A stretch of DNA of 64,000 nt from Sphaerisporangium sp040649355. GTDB lineage: Bacteria; Actinomycetota; Actinomycetes; Streptosporangiales; Streptosporangiaceae. Each line of letters begins with the position of its first letter. Positions within the stretch are counted from its first letter, which is position 1. A model generated the notes under the pieces. The model had not been told where the DNA came from and searched no databases. It saw only the letters and a list, made by a program, of their open reading frames with translations. Below are positions 33,180 to 40,147 of this stretch, in pieces. The stretch lies in assembly GCF_043197795.1 (NCBI RefSeq), contig NZ_JBICTU010000001.1, positions 124,001 through 188,000 of the forward strand. The letters run 5' to 3'. Both the position numbers and the translations under genes were made by a program.

Positions 33180-33469
33180 CCGTCGCCGCGGTGGTGCTGC
33201 CGCTGTGGGGGGCGGTCGAGGAACGGCGGCTACGCCGGCGGATCCGACGCCGGGCCGGGCGCCGCCGTCACCGCTGCCACGAGTGCCGGCGGCCGATCAC
33301 TGACCCCGTGTCGCTGCGGTTCAAGCTCGGGTCCGGCTGCCGTCGCAAGCTCGGCATCACCGGCCGGCGCCTCCAGGTCGGCCGGACGATCCGCGTACGC
33401 GGCCCCGGGCACGTCACCGGCCAGCTCGACCTGCTGACCTTCTGGCGACTCGAACGGATATCCGCATGA
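33176..33469 (+). CDS. DUF6011-like zinc-binding protein
   Basis: A 97-residue protein. CHECRRPITDPVSLRFKLGS and GCRRKLGI match the small DUF6011-type domain (C-x2-C-RPL-DP-S). GTG 33176 overlaps the stop before it. Such domains occur in many actinophages; function unknown. Confidence 0.7.
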   Translation: MTVAAVVLPLWGAVEERRLRRRIRRRAGRRRHRCHECRRPITDPVSLRFKLGSGCRRKLGITGRRLQVGRTIRVRGPGHVTGQLDLLTFWRLERISA

Positions 33470-33612
33470 GCTTGGCTCACATTCGCGCGATCATGAAGCA
33501 GGTCGTGAACAAGCTGACATGCGAACACGTATTCGAGTCGATCGAGCGCGTCGGGCACGTCGTGACCCTGGAGTGCCCGTTCTGCGGCCGTCGAAAGGTC
33601 CGCGTCGACTGA
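33466..33612 (+). CDS. Small protein with C-terminal zinc ribbon (48 aa)
   Basis: ATG 33466 (ATGA overlap) to TGA 33612. It ends VTLECPFCGRRKVRVD, with a further C in LTCEHVFES, suggesting a single zinc site. This is typical of phage-encoded small nucleic-acid-binding proteins; function unknown. Confidence 0.6.
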   Translation: MSLAHIRAIMKQVVNKLTCEHVFESIERVGHVVTLECPFCGRRKVRVD

Positions 33613-33625
33613 GGAGGCTCGCCAC

Positions 33626-33967
33626 ATGGTCCCCAGCTCCCACGACCTTGAACCCTGCCCGTACGGCTGCGGGGAAGAGGTGCTCGTCACGATCACCGAG
33701 CACGGCCGGCGCCTGCCGGTGAACCCCGGCCCGGACCCAGCCGGGAACCAGGCCGTCTGGTGTGCGGGCACCGGCACCTGGAGATCGCGGGCCCTCAACG
33801 GCCGTGACGCGATGCGGCTCCTCGGCTACGAGGACCCGTTCGTGCCGCACGTCGCGACCTCACCCACCTGCACCCCCCGGCCGCGGCAGACACCCCTGCC
33901 CGGCCTGACCATCCCGTCCGCCCGTCGCCGGATCGGACGGCTCCCACGGCCGTACCGCCGCACATGA
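33626..33967 (+). CDS. Hypothetical zinc-binding phage protein
   Basis: A 113-residue protein with GAGGAGG upstream of ATG 33626. CPYGCGEEVLVTITEHGRRL and NPGPDPAGNQAVWCAGTGTW follow a pattern common in actinophage small proteins. Function unknown. Confidence 0.7.
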   Translation: MVPSSHDLEPCPYGCGEEVLVTITEHGRRLPVNPGPDPAGNQAVWCAGTGTWRSRALNGRDAMRLLGYEDPFVPHVATSPTCTPRPRQTPLPGLTIPSARRRIGRLPRPYRRT

Positions 33968-33977
33968 GAGACAGACC

Positions 33978-34292
33978 ATGACCCCCGACCCCATCAAGAT
34001 CACCAGGGTGAGCATCGTGCGCGCTGCCCTGGCCGAGATCCCCGCCCGCATCCGCGCCTGGTGGCGGCTGCAGGCCGAGCGCGCCCGTGAGCCGTTCGAC
34101 TTCGACCAGGACTGGGACACCGACCACCCCGCGGTCGCACCCCGGCCGCCGCAGCTCACCCGTCTCTGCATGGCGAACATCGAAAGCCTGTTCGAGCCTG
34201 GCAAACTGCACTGGTGTAATCGTGCTCAGCACCCAGACGACCGGCACGACTGCGACTGCGGCATGCGATGGGGGACAGACTGCCTTGGCTGA
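33978..34292 (+). CDS. Hypothetical early phage protein
   Basis: A 104-residue protein. C-terminal LHWCNRAQHPDDRHDCDCGM has several Cys and His residues that could bind zinc. No known family is recognised. It overlaps the next gene by eight bases. Confidence 0.6.
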   Translation: MTPDPIKITRVSIVRAALAEIPARIRAWWRLQAERAREPFDFDQDWDTDHPAVAPRPPQLTRLCMANIESLFEPGKLHWCNRAQHPDDRHDCDCGMRWGTDCLG

Positions 34293-34683
34293 CCTGATCA
34301 TCCTTCCCCCGACCTGGACCGAGACCTGGGTCCGCACGCGGCATGGCCGCAAAGCGCACCTCATCGTCAGCGATCTGGTGCTGACCCCGACGCCTGAGGT
34401 CCTCGAAGCCTGGTGGGACTACTCCGACGGCGGCGGCCTGCAACTCCTCTACCGTGGGGGCAGCATCAGCCCCTGCACCGACCTTCGAGACGCGAAGACC
34501 GAACTACGGCCGGCCCCCCAAACCCTCGCGCGATGCGCTGGATGCCTCGGCACGCTCGAATGCCTGGCCGACCTGGTGGACGACTACCGCAGGGCCTACG
34601 TCGCCCAAGCGATCCGACCGGCGGTGGCACGGCTGCGCGCGCACCATGGCGAGGCCTTCGATCGGCAGGGAAGCGCCCGATGA
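34285..34683 (+). CDS. Hypothetical early phage protein
   Basis: A 132-residue protein; the only reasonable start is TTG 34285 behind GGGGGACAG. It contains CAGCLGTLECLADLVDDYRR. A few tryptophans (WTETWVRTRHG, EAWWDYSD) suggest a compact fold. Function unknown. Confidence 0.6.
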   Translation: MADLIILPPTWTETWVRTRHGRKAHLIVSDLVLTPTPEVLEAWWDYSDGGGLQLLYRGGSISPCTDLRDAKTELRPAPQTLARCAGCLGTLECLADLVDDYRRAYVAQAIRPAVARLRAHHGEAFDRQGSAR

Positions 34684-34904
34684 CACCAGCCCGTCCCCTG
34701 CCGCCCCCGCCCCCGGAGGGTGCCGCCGAGGACTGCTTCAACGACGAGGCGCCCAGCGTCGGATGGCGCTGGTATCGCGCCCTCGGCACCTGGGAGCGCG
34801 TCTGCGTCGCCCACAGCGGCGGCAGCAAACCATTCCGGACGGGCGACTACGTCCCCGACTGGGCCCGCGTTGAACGAACCCTCAAGGAGTCAGACCATGG
34901 CTGA
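34680..34904 (+). CDS. Hypothetical early phage protein
   Basis: A 74-residue protein, ATG 34680 (ATGA overlap). Proline-rich start, then WRWYRALGTWERVCVAHSGG. It overlaps the next gene by eight bases. Function unknown. Confidence 0.6.
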   Translation: MTPARPLPPPPPEGAAEDCFNDEAPSVGWRWYRALGTWERVCVAHSGGSKPFRTGDYVPDWARVERTLKESDHG

Positions 34905-35436
34905 AACCCACGATCACGGCGCGGTCTGGATCCAGTCCGACCTGCTGCCAGGCGGCACGTACGTGGCCACGCTGCACGCCGATGACGACAACTCCCGCGT
35001 GCTGGACCGTGACACCGCACTCCGCTACGCCGCCGCCGTCCACCAGGCGGCGACCCAGGCCGAGCACGACGCCGCGGTGGTCGCCCAGCTGCGCGCCAGC
35101 GGGCTCTCGCGCGAGGAGGCTGCCCTGACCCTGGTCGATCTGCGGGCCGACCGGGCCCCGCTCGACCCGCAGGTCACCGCGCCCCTGGTGTTCAAGCCGT
35201 GCGTGTCGGCCAACCGCGGCGTCGGATACCTGGAGTTGAGCGTGGGCGATCGCCCGCTGGGGCAGTGGGACGCCGATGCCGCGCACGCGCACGCGGGTCA
35301 CGTCATGGCGGTGGTCGCCGCCGTCGACCTCGACGCGGCCTACCGCCGCTTCCTGATCGGCACGGTCGGCCTGGACGCCACCCACGCGGAGGACATCGTC
35401 GGCGACCTCGCCGAGCACATCCAGGCCGCCCAGTGA
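34897..35436 (+). CDS. Hypothetical early phage protein
   Basis: A 179-residue protein with AAGGAGT before ATG 34897. Two halves each carry an acidic beta-strand part and an alanine-rich helix (RYAAAVHQAATQAEHDAAVV; AAHAHAGHVMAVVAAVDLDA), which looks like an internal duplication. Function unknown. Confidence 0.65.
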   Translation: MAETHDHGAVWIQSDLLPGGTYVATLHADDDNSRVLDRDTALRYAAAVHQAATQAEHDAAVVAQLRASGLSREEAALTLVDLRADRAPLDPQVTAPLVFKPCVSANRGVGYLELSVGDRPLGQWDADAAHAHAGHVMAVVAAVDLDAAYRRFLIGTVGLDATHAEDIVGDLAEHIQAAQ

Positions 35437-35714
35437 CCGGCCAGCCCCAGACGGGCATGACCGCCGACGAGCGCTACGCCGCCACCCTGCAGGCGCTCAT
35501 CACCTGCGCCTCGCACGTGTACCGGATCGCCGAACTGGTCGACCTGGGCGAGCTCCAACAGCACCTCGACACGTGCGAGATACTCGCGCCCATCCTGGAA
35601 CCCACCGCGTACAACGACGGCGGCCGGCTGCTCATCGCCGAGCAGCGCACCTTCCTGCAGGCGACGATCACCTACGTGCAGGCGTTGCGCGGCCTGGAGC
35701 GGATGCCCACATGA
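35433..35714 (+). CDS. Hypothetical helical early protein
   Basis: A 93-residue protein, GTG 35433 (GTGA overlap). All-helical pattern: RYAATLQALITCASHVYRIA, LQQHLDTCEILAPIL, FLQATITYVQALRGL. Function unknown. Confidence 0.6.
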   Translation: MTGQPQTGMTADERYAATLQALITCASHVYRIAELVDLGELQQHLDTCEILAPILEPTAYNDGGRLLIAEQRTFLQATITYVQALRGLERMPT

Positions 35715-36037
35715 GCCTCGCCCCGATCACCGTCAGCCTGAACATCGACGCCACCAAGACCCGGCAGGCCCTGGCCCGCCTGTGCGAGCAGGTTGGCACC
35801 TTGCACGCCCGCCTGCTGGACGTCCTCCATCCCGTCGCCGCGGCCATGTCCGCGGCCGGCGGCCAGATGGCGGAGCGGATCGACCGCCACCACGTCACCC
35901 TGTGGGCGGCCGGCACCGGCCCGGAGGCGCGCCGGCACCGCCGCACCTGCGCCAGATGCACCCCGAGCTACCGCCGCCCCCTGCCGATCAACGGCCACGA
36001 GTACCACCGACGCACCCGGACCCGGAGGAAACCATGA
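35711..36037 (+). CDS. Hypothetical early phage protein
   Basis: A 108-residue protein, ATG 35711 (ATGA overlap). A helical start (LARLCEQVGTLHARLLDVLH) is followed by a basic part with CARCTP. Function unknown. Confidence 0.6.
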   Translation: MSLAPITVSLNIDATKTRQALARLCEQVGTLHARLLDVLHPVAAAMSAAGGQMAERIDRHHVTLWAAGTGPEARRHRRTCARCTPSYRRPLPINGHEYHRRTRTRRKP

Positions 36038-36225
36038 GCATCGAGACGAACCTCACCCACCGAGCCGAGGACGACAAGCGTGGAATGACGTTCGGGGAAT
36101 TAGTCACGTTCGTTGAGGAAGGCACGCGAGCAGGCGTGCCCAACGAGGCGCTCGTACGCCAGGTCGCGACCTGGCGCAGCACGATCAAGGAGCTGAAGGT
36201 GTCCACTCAGGTGAGGGCTGGTTGA
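36034..36225 (+). CDS. Hypothetical small protein (63 aa)
   Basis: ATG 36034 (ATGA overlap). MTFGELVTFVEEGTRAGVPN and WRSTIKELKV suggest a small helical fold common in actinophages. Its gene contains a 20-base perfect palindrome at 36157-36176. DNA here is slightly AT-richer. Function unknown. Confidence 0.65.
   Translation: MSIETNLTHRAEDDKRGMTFGELVTFVEEGTRAGVPNEALVRQVATWRSTIKELKVSTQVRAG
36157..36176. repeat. 20-base perfect palindrome in an early gene
   Basis: Centred on TCGCGA, with outer arms CGCCAGG/CCTGGCG. It shares CAGGTCGC with one arm of the inverted repeat at 32628-32641, so both could be bound by the same protein. Confidence 0.55.
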
Positions 36226-36860
36226 GCTCTGCCCTTGAAGTCGGGGTGCTGATCGGGGAGCTGCTGCCGCTCCTCGGCCAGCTGCAGGCGCTGCTGGCCG
36301 AGCCGGTGGCCGACGCCACCACGGGGACCACCAGCCACCACAAGGCCACCGGCTCGCCGGCACCCTGGCACGAGGAGGCCGCCACCGTGCTGCTAACTAT
36401 CCACGAGGAGGCGAGGCGCCTGGAGGCCTCGCTCCTGTGGCAGATCACCGGGGAGCTCCCCGCGCGGCGCGGCGGGTCCGATCGCAACACGCGGGCCGCC
36501 CTGGCCGTGATCGGCAACCTGGTGCACGCCGTACCCGAGCGCGACGCCCGGGGCGCCCTGCACATCGTCGGCCGGTGGATCCGCAACGCCCGCCAGGTGA
36601 AGGACATCGGCATCGAGGAGCGCTGGCAGCCGGCCTGGCCCTCCGGGCCTGGTGAGCTGCCCCCCAAGTGCCCCTACTGCAAGACCTACAGCGTCCGCGT
36701 CGCAACACGGGCCGGCCTGGTCGTGTGCATCAACCGCTCGTGCAAGGACGGGAAGGAGGAATCACCGCGCGGCCGACTTGAACGCAGCAGCCTCAACGGA
36801 GATCCAATGATCGTATGGAACGACGGTCGTACGATCACCTACCGGAGGGACTGGGCATGA
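36222..36860 (+). CDS. Phage protein with zinc ribbon
   Basis: A 212-residue protein, start TTG 36222 (overlaps the stop before it). N-terminal helices (IGELLPLLGQLQALLAEPVA) lead to CPYCKTYSVRVATRAGLVVC and SCKDG, a four-cysteine zinc ribbon. Proteins of this make-up are widespread in actinophage early regions; role unknown. Confidence 0.75.
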   Translation: MSSALEVGVLIGELLPLLGQLQALLAEPVADATTGTTSHHKATGSPAPWHEEAATVLLTIHEEARRLEASLLWQITGELPARRGGSDRNTRAALAVIGNLVHAVPERDARGALHIVGRWIRNARQVKDIGIEERWQPAWPSGPGELPPKCPYCKTYSVRVATRAGLVVCINRSCKDGKEESPRGRLERSSLNGDPMIVWNDGRTITYRRDWA

Positions 36861-37177
36861 CCTGGACAGTGGATGAGGCGGTGCGCGAGCTCGACCCCGC
36901 GATGACCACGCCAGAGGTCCGCGCCATGATCCTCTGCTTCCGGATCCCCCCGATCGGGCACCGCCGGGCCGGCCGCGGCCGCCCGGCCCCCGAGTACCGG
37001 CAGGAGGAGATCCTGCGCGCGCACGCCGACCTCGCGCCCTGGCTCGTGGCCACCCCCAGCGCCGAAGCTCCCCCGCCCGGGAGACCTTCAAGCTCCCCCG
37101 CCCGGGAGACCTTCATGGCGCCTGGTGGACCCCCCGGCGGGGGCCCTGTGTGGACCCCCCGGCGGGGGCCCACTTGA
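36857..37177 (+). CDS. Helix-turn-helix-like early protein
   Basis: A 106-residue protein, ATG 36857 (ATGA overlap). WTVDEAVRELDPAMTTPEVRAMILCF and the basic GHRRAGRGRPAPEYRQEE resemble a short DNA-binding helical unit. The last 35 residues come from the repeat-rich DNA at 37070-37215. Last gene of the early train before the terminator. Confidence 0.6.
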   Translation: MTWTVDEAVRELDPAMTTPEVRAMILCFRIPPIGHRRAGRGRPAPEYRQEEILRAHADLAPWLVATPSAEAPPPGRPSSSPARETFMAPGGPPGGGPVWTPRRGPT

Positions 37178-37215
37178 GCCCAGTGGCCCCCCGCCCGTGA
37201 GACCTTCATGGCGCC
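37070..37215. repeat. Nested short direct repeats
   Basis: Three units occur twice each: one starting CTCCCCCGCCCGGGAGACCT, one starting TGGACCCCCCGGCGGGGGCC, and GAGACCTTCATGGCGCCT. The last two contain G/C-rich inverted arms (CCCCCCGGCGGGGG). The array lies at the end of the early operon. Confidence 0.7.
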
Positions 37216-37268
37216 TAGTTGACCGCTCGCTGATTTTCTGGCCTAATTCCGTGACAGGAGAACTGTGT

Positions 37269-37308
37269 CGAAAACCCGGCTGTCGCCCCTTGAGCGGCCG
37301 GGTTTTCG
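37269..37308 (+). terminator. Strong terminator between early and late regions
   Basis: CGAAAACCCGG (37269-37279) pairs perfectly with CCGGGTTTTCG (37298-37308). It separates the early train from the structural genes, so late genes need read-through or their own promoter. Confidence 0.85.
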
Positions 37309-37339
37309 CATGTATGAGCGAGCGCGAGAGGGGGTTCTC

Positions 37340-37699
37340 GTGTCCGGCCGCTACACCTTCACCCACGACCAGGGCGCCACCCTGGACCGCATCCTCACCT
37401 ACAAGACCGACGCAGGCGTCCCGATCCCGATCAGCGGCATGACCGCGCGCATGCAGATCCGCTCCCGCCCCGACGCGAGCGGCACCCTGTACGCGACGCT
37501 CAGCACCACCGACGGGTCGATCGTCGTCGGTGGTGCAGGCACCATCCGGCTCATGGTCGATGCCGATGTCACCTCCGGCTGGAGCTTCCGCACCGGCTAC
37601 TACGACCTGGAGCTCACCGACCCCTCCGCCGAGCCGCCCAAGGTACGGCGCCTCATCGGCGGTTCGTTCGTACTCTCCCCTGAGGTGACCATCGGATGA
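37340..37699 (+). CDS. Phage structural-type protein, immunoglobulin-like
   Basis: A 119-residue beta-rich protein. GTG 37340 follows GAGAGGGGG. YTFTHDQGATLDRILTYKTD, MQIRSRPDASGTLYATLS and YYDLELTDPSAEPPKVRRLI match a small beta-sandwich protein seen beside tail-fibre or baseplate genes in many prophages. It overlaps the next gene (ATGA). Exact role unknown. Confidence 0.65.
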   Translation: MSGRYTFTHDQGATLDRILTYKTDAGVPIPISGMTARMQIRSRPDASGTLYATLSTTDGSIVVGGAGTIRLMVDADVTSGWSFRTGYYDLELTDPSAEPPKVRRLIGGSFVLSPEVTIG

Positions 37700-38772
37700 G
37701 CGAGATCATCGAGATCACCGACAACACCGTGGTCATCACCGAGCGGATCACCGAGGTCGTGGAAGTCGGCTACACCCTGATCACCAGCGAGGGCGGCGGT
37801 GGCGGCAACGGGCACACCCCGCAGCTCTACTCCGGCGCGGCCGCCCCCACCACGCTGCACATCGACGGCGACCTCTACCTCCGCACCAGCAACGGCGACC
37901 TCTACCAGCAGCAGGCCAGCACCTGGGCCCTGAAGGGCAACATCCGCGGCCCCCAAGGCGCCACCGGCCCCGCCGGCCAGAACGGCGCCGACGGGATGCA
38001 GGGACCGCAAGGCAACCCCGGGCCCGCGGGCGCCGACGGCGCGCCAGGAGCTCCCGGCGCTCAGGGCGTGCCCGGTGCCGACGGCGCGGATGGGGCCGAC
38101 GGCCAGGACGGGGCGCCCGGGCACACCCCGCGGCTCTACTCCGGCGCGGCGGTGCCGGTCACCCTGCACACCGACGGCGACCTGTACCTGCGCGACACTG
38201 GCGACCTATACCAGCAGCAGGCCAGCGCCTGGGTGATGAAGAGCAACATCCGCGGCCCGCAGGGTGCGACCGGCCCTGCGGGAGCCGACGGCGAGCAGGG
38301 CCCCCAGGGCGAGCCGGGCCCAGCCGGATCCGGCGGATCCCTGGTGATGTCCGACAGCGGATACATCACCACCGGCGATGTCACCTGCGGCACGAGCTTC
38401 ACCCAGCTCGGCCCGGATCACGTCGTCGCGGCGGCCGTCGGCGACGTCCTGCAGCTCAACATCGACATGATGGCCAACGTCTCGGGGAGCGACCTGCAAC
38501 TGGAGGCAGCGACCCAGGTCTCCGGCGTCGACGCGATCTACTGGTCCGACGGCACAGCGACAGGCCGATGGCCCGGCGGCCTCACCAGCTGGTACATCCC
38601 CACCGGCGACTACACCGGGCCGCGCGGCCCCGGCCAGTACGTGGTCCAGGCCGGCGACGTGGTGGCGGGGATGGTGACCGTGCGCCTGTACGGCCGGGTG
38701 ACCTCAGGCTCCCGCCTGGTCTTCGCGAACTTCGTGTACGCCTTCCGGTCCTGGCTCACGAACCGCGGCTGA
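37696..38772 (+). CDS. Collagen-like fibre protein with duplicated module
   Basis: A 358-residue protein. Two collagen-type Gly-x-y tracts (about 95-140 and 192-215) each follow a copy of a module with the pattern GHTPxLYSGAAxPxTLHxDGDLYLR and LYQQQASxWxxKxNIRGPQG. The C-terminal 140 residues are a beta-rich head without collagen repeats. Such proteins form trimeric phage fibres that bind the host surface. It is unusual that it lies upstream of the terminase rather than with the tail genes. Confidence 0.85.
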   Translation: MSEIIEITDNTVVITERITEVVEVGYTLITSEGGGGGNGHTPQLYSGAAAPTTLHIDGDLYLRTSNGDLYQQQASTWALKGNIRGPQGATGPAGQNGADGMQGPQGNPGPAGADGAPGAPGAQGVPGADGADGADGQDGAPGHTPRLYSGAAVPVTLHTDGDLYLRDTGDLYQQQASAWVMKSNIRGPQGATGPAGADGEQGPQGEPGPAGSGGSLVMSDSGYITTGDVTCGTSFTQLGPDHVVAAAVGDVLQLNIDMMANVSGSDLQLEAATQVSGVDAIYWSDGTATGRWPGGLTSWYIPTGDYTGPRGPGQYVVQAGDVVAGMVTVRLYGRVTSGSRLVFANFVYAFRSWLTNRG

Positions 38773-38773
38773 T

Positions 38774-39130
38774 GTGCCGACCCGCGCGCCACGACGATGC
38801 ACGGCCGCAGGGTGTGGGGAAGACAGCGAGTTCGACGGCCGTTGCGCTCGCCACCGCCACCCCACACGACGCGGCAAGGCACAGCCCCGGCCCTCCTCTC
38901 ACGCCCAGGGCTACGACCGGGCATGGCGCGTCATCTCCGAACGCGCGCGAGCCGAGGAGCCCTGGTGCGCGACCGGATGCGGCGCCCCGTCCGAGCACGT
39001 CGACCACATCGACGGCGACAAGACCAACAACGTCCGCTCGAACCTGCAGGCGCTGTGCCGGCCCTGCCACTCTCGTAAGACCGTGCTCCACGACGGCGGG
39101 TTCGGCAATGAGCGCACGCCACGATGGTGA
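38774..39130 (+). CDS. HNH endonuclease
   Basis: A 118-residue protein from GTG 38774. The core HVDHIDGDKTNNVRSNLQAL and CRPCHSRKT is the HNH metal-binding fold, with CTAAGC and CATGCG as structural cysteines. Phage HNH proteins next to the terminase, such as HK97 gp74, help cut DNA at the packaging site, which fits this position. Confidence 0.9.
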   Translation: MPTRAPRRCTAAGCGEDSEFDGRCARHRHPTRRGKAQPRPSSHAQGYDRAWRVISERARAEEPWCATGCGAPSEHVDHIDGDKTNNVRSNLQALCRPCHSRKTVLHDGGFGNERTPRW

Positions 39131-39135
39131 GGCGG

Positions 39136-39393
39136 TCACTCAGACGATGCCGTCCAAGGGACCTCGGATCGCGGCAGCACCTGGAGGCGCAGCGCGCTGA
39201 CATGCTGCATATCCCCCATGATCGTCGGCTGCAGGTACGGGATGATCTCGCCCCAGACCTTTGCCACCACCACCTGCTGATCCTCCAGGTCACCGCTCTG
39301 TGCGTCCACGAAGATCGGCACGCTCTCGGGCAAGGTCTCCAGGTAGGTGCGTAGCTGCCCGACCGTCATGGGCTGGAGCTCAGGTGTGTCCAT
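39136..39393 (-). CDS. Hypothetical protein on the opposite strand
   Basis: An 85-residue protein with MTVGQLRTYLETLPESVPIF followed by strands, a small alpha/beta pattern frequent in phage genes of unknown role. It runs against all surrounding late genes, between HNH and the small terminase gene, so it may be independently expressed from the prophage. Confidence 0.55.
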   Translation of the reverse strand: MDTPELQPMTVGQLRTYLETLPESVPIFVDAQSGDLEDQQVVVAKVWGEIIPYLQPTIMGDMQHVSALRLQVLPRSEVPWTASSE

Positions 39394-39625
39394 GCCCGGA
39401 AGGCTGACACCCCGGCTTGGCGGTGGCAACCGACGAACGTTAGGCGAACGTTAGATCAGCCGATCTTCCCTGGTCACGCAGCGTGAATTAAATATTTGCG
39501 CTCGCCCGGGGAGGGGGGTGTTGATCATGCCGGGGGTGGGTGGCGAACGCGCGGGGGGGAGATCGCGGCGAGCGTGACAAGTTTTCGGGTCCGTTTTTCC
39601 GGACGACCTTGAGGGGGTGGTGACC
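39394..39625. other. Intergenic region before the terminase, candidate cos/pac site
   Basis: It contains a direct repeat CGAACGTTAG twice with an 11-base period (39434, 39445), an AT-rich patch (GTGAATTAAATATTTGC near 39481) and G-rich tracts around 39508 and 39553. Cohesive-end sites usually lie next to the small terminase gene; exact cut sites cannot be seen. Confidence 0.5.
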
Positions 39626-40147
39626 GTGGGTAGTCGCGGCCCGGCGCCCAAACCGACGAATCTTCGGCTGCTGCACGGCGATCGGAAGGACCGCGTCAAC
39701 ACCTCCGAGCCGGTGCCGGCCGAGGTCGAGATCAAGATGCCCACCTGGCTCAGCGCCGCGGCCCGCTCAGTGTGGCGGCAGTACGCACCCGACCTGCAAC
39801 GCACTGGCGTGCTCACTGGCTGGGACGTCGAGGCCTTCGCGATCGTCTGCGACGCGGTGGTCCGCCGGCGGGCCGCGGTCAAGCAGCTGCGCGCCGAGGG
39901 CGAGGTCTTGAAGGTCCCGATCCTCGACAAGGAGGGCGCGTACCTGCGGATGCCTCCCACGGGCGACGGAGGCCTCGGGGAGATCGTGTACCGGCGGGTG
40001 AAGAACCCATGGACGCTCGTGCTCGCCGAGGCCGACGGGCAGATCCTTCGCTGGGGCGGGAGGTTCGGCATGACTCCGTCCGATCGTGCTCAGCTGAGCC
40101 TTGAGGGAGGCGGGCATCGTGACCCGGCGGAGGACCTCCTCACCTGA
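39626..40147 (+). CDS. terS: Terminase small subunit, P27 family
   Basis: A 173-residue protein. GTG 39626 follows GAGGGGG; earlier GTG codons at 39617 and 39620 are possible. GSRGPAPKPTNLRLLHGDRK and MPTWLSAAARSVWRQYAPDL are typical of the P27 family, which recognises the packaging site and hands DNA to the large subunit. It overlaps the large subunit gene by 29 bases. Confidence 0.9.
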   Translation: MGSRGPAPKPTNLRLLHGDRKDRVNTSEPVPAEVEIKMPTWLSAAARSVWRQYAPDLQRTGVLTGWDVEAFAIVCDAVVRRRAAVKQLRAEGEVLKVPILDKEGAYLRMPPTGDGGLGEIVYRRVKNPWTLVLAEADGQILRWGGRFGMTPSDRAQLSLEGGGHRDPAEDLLT

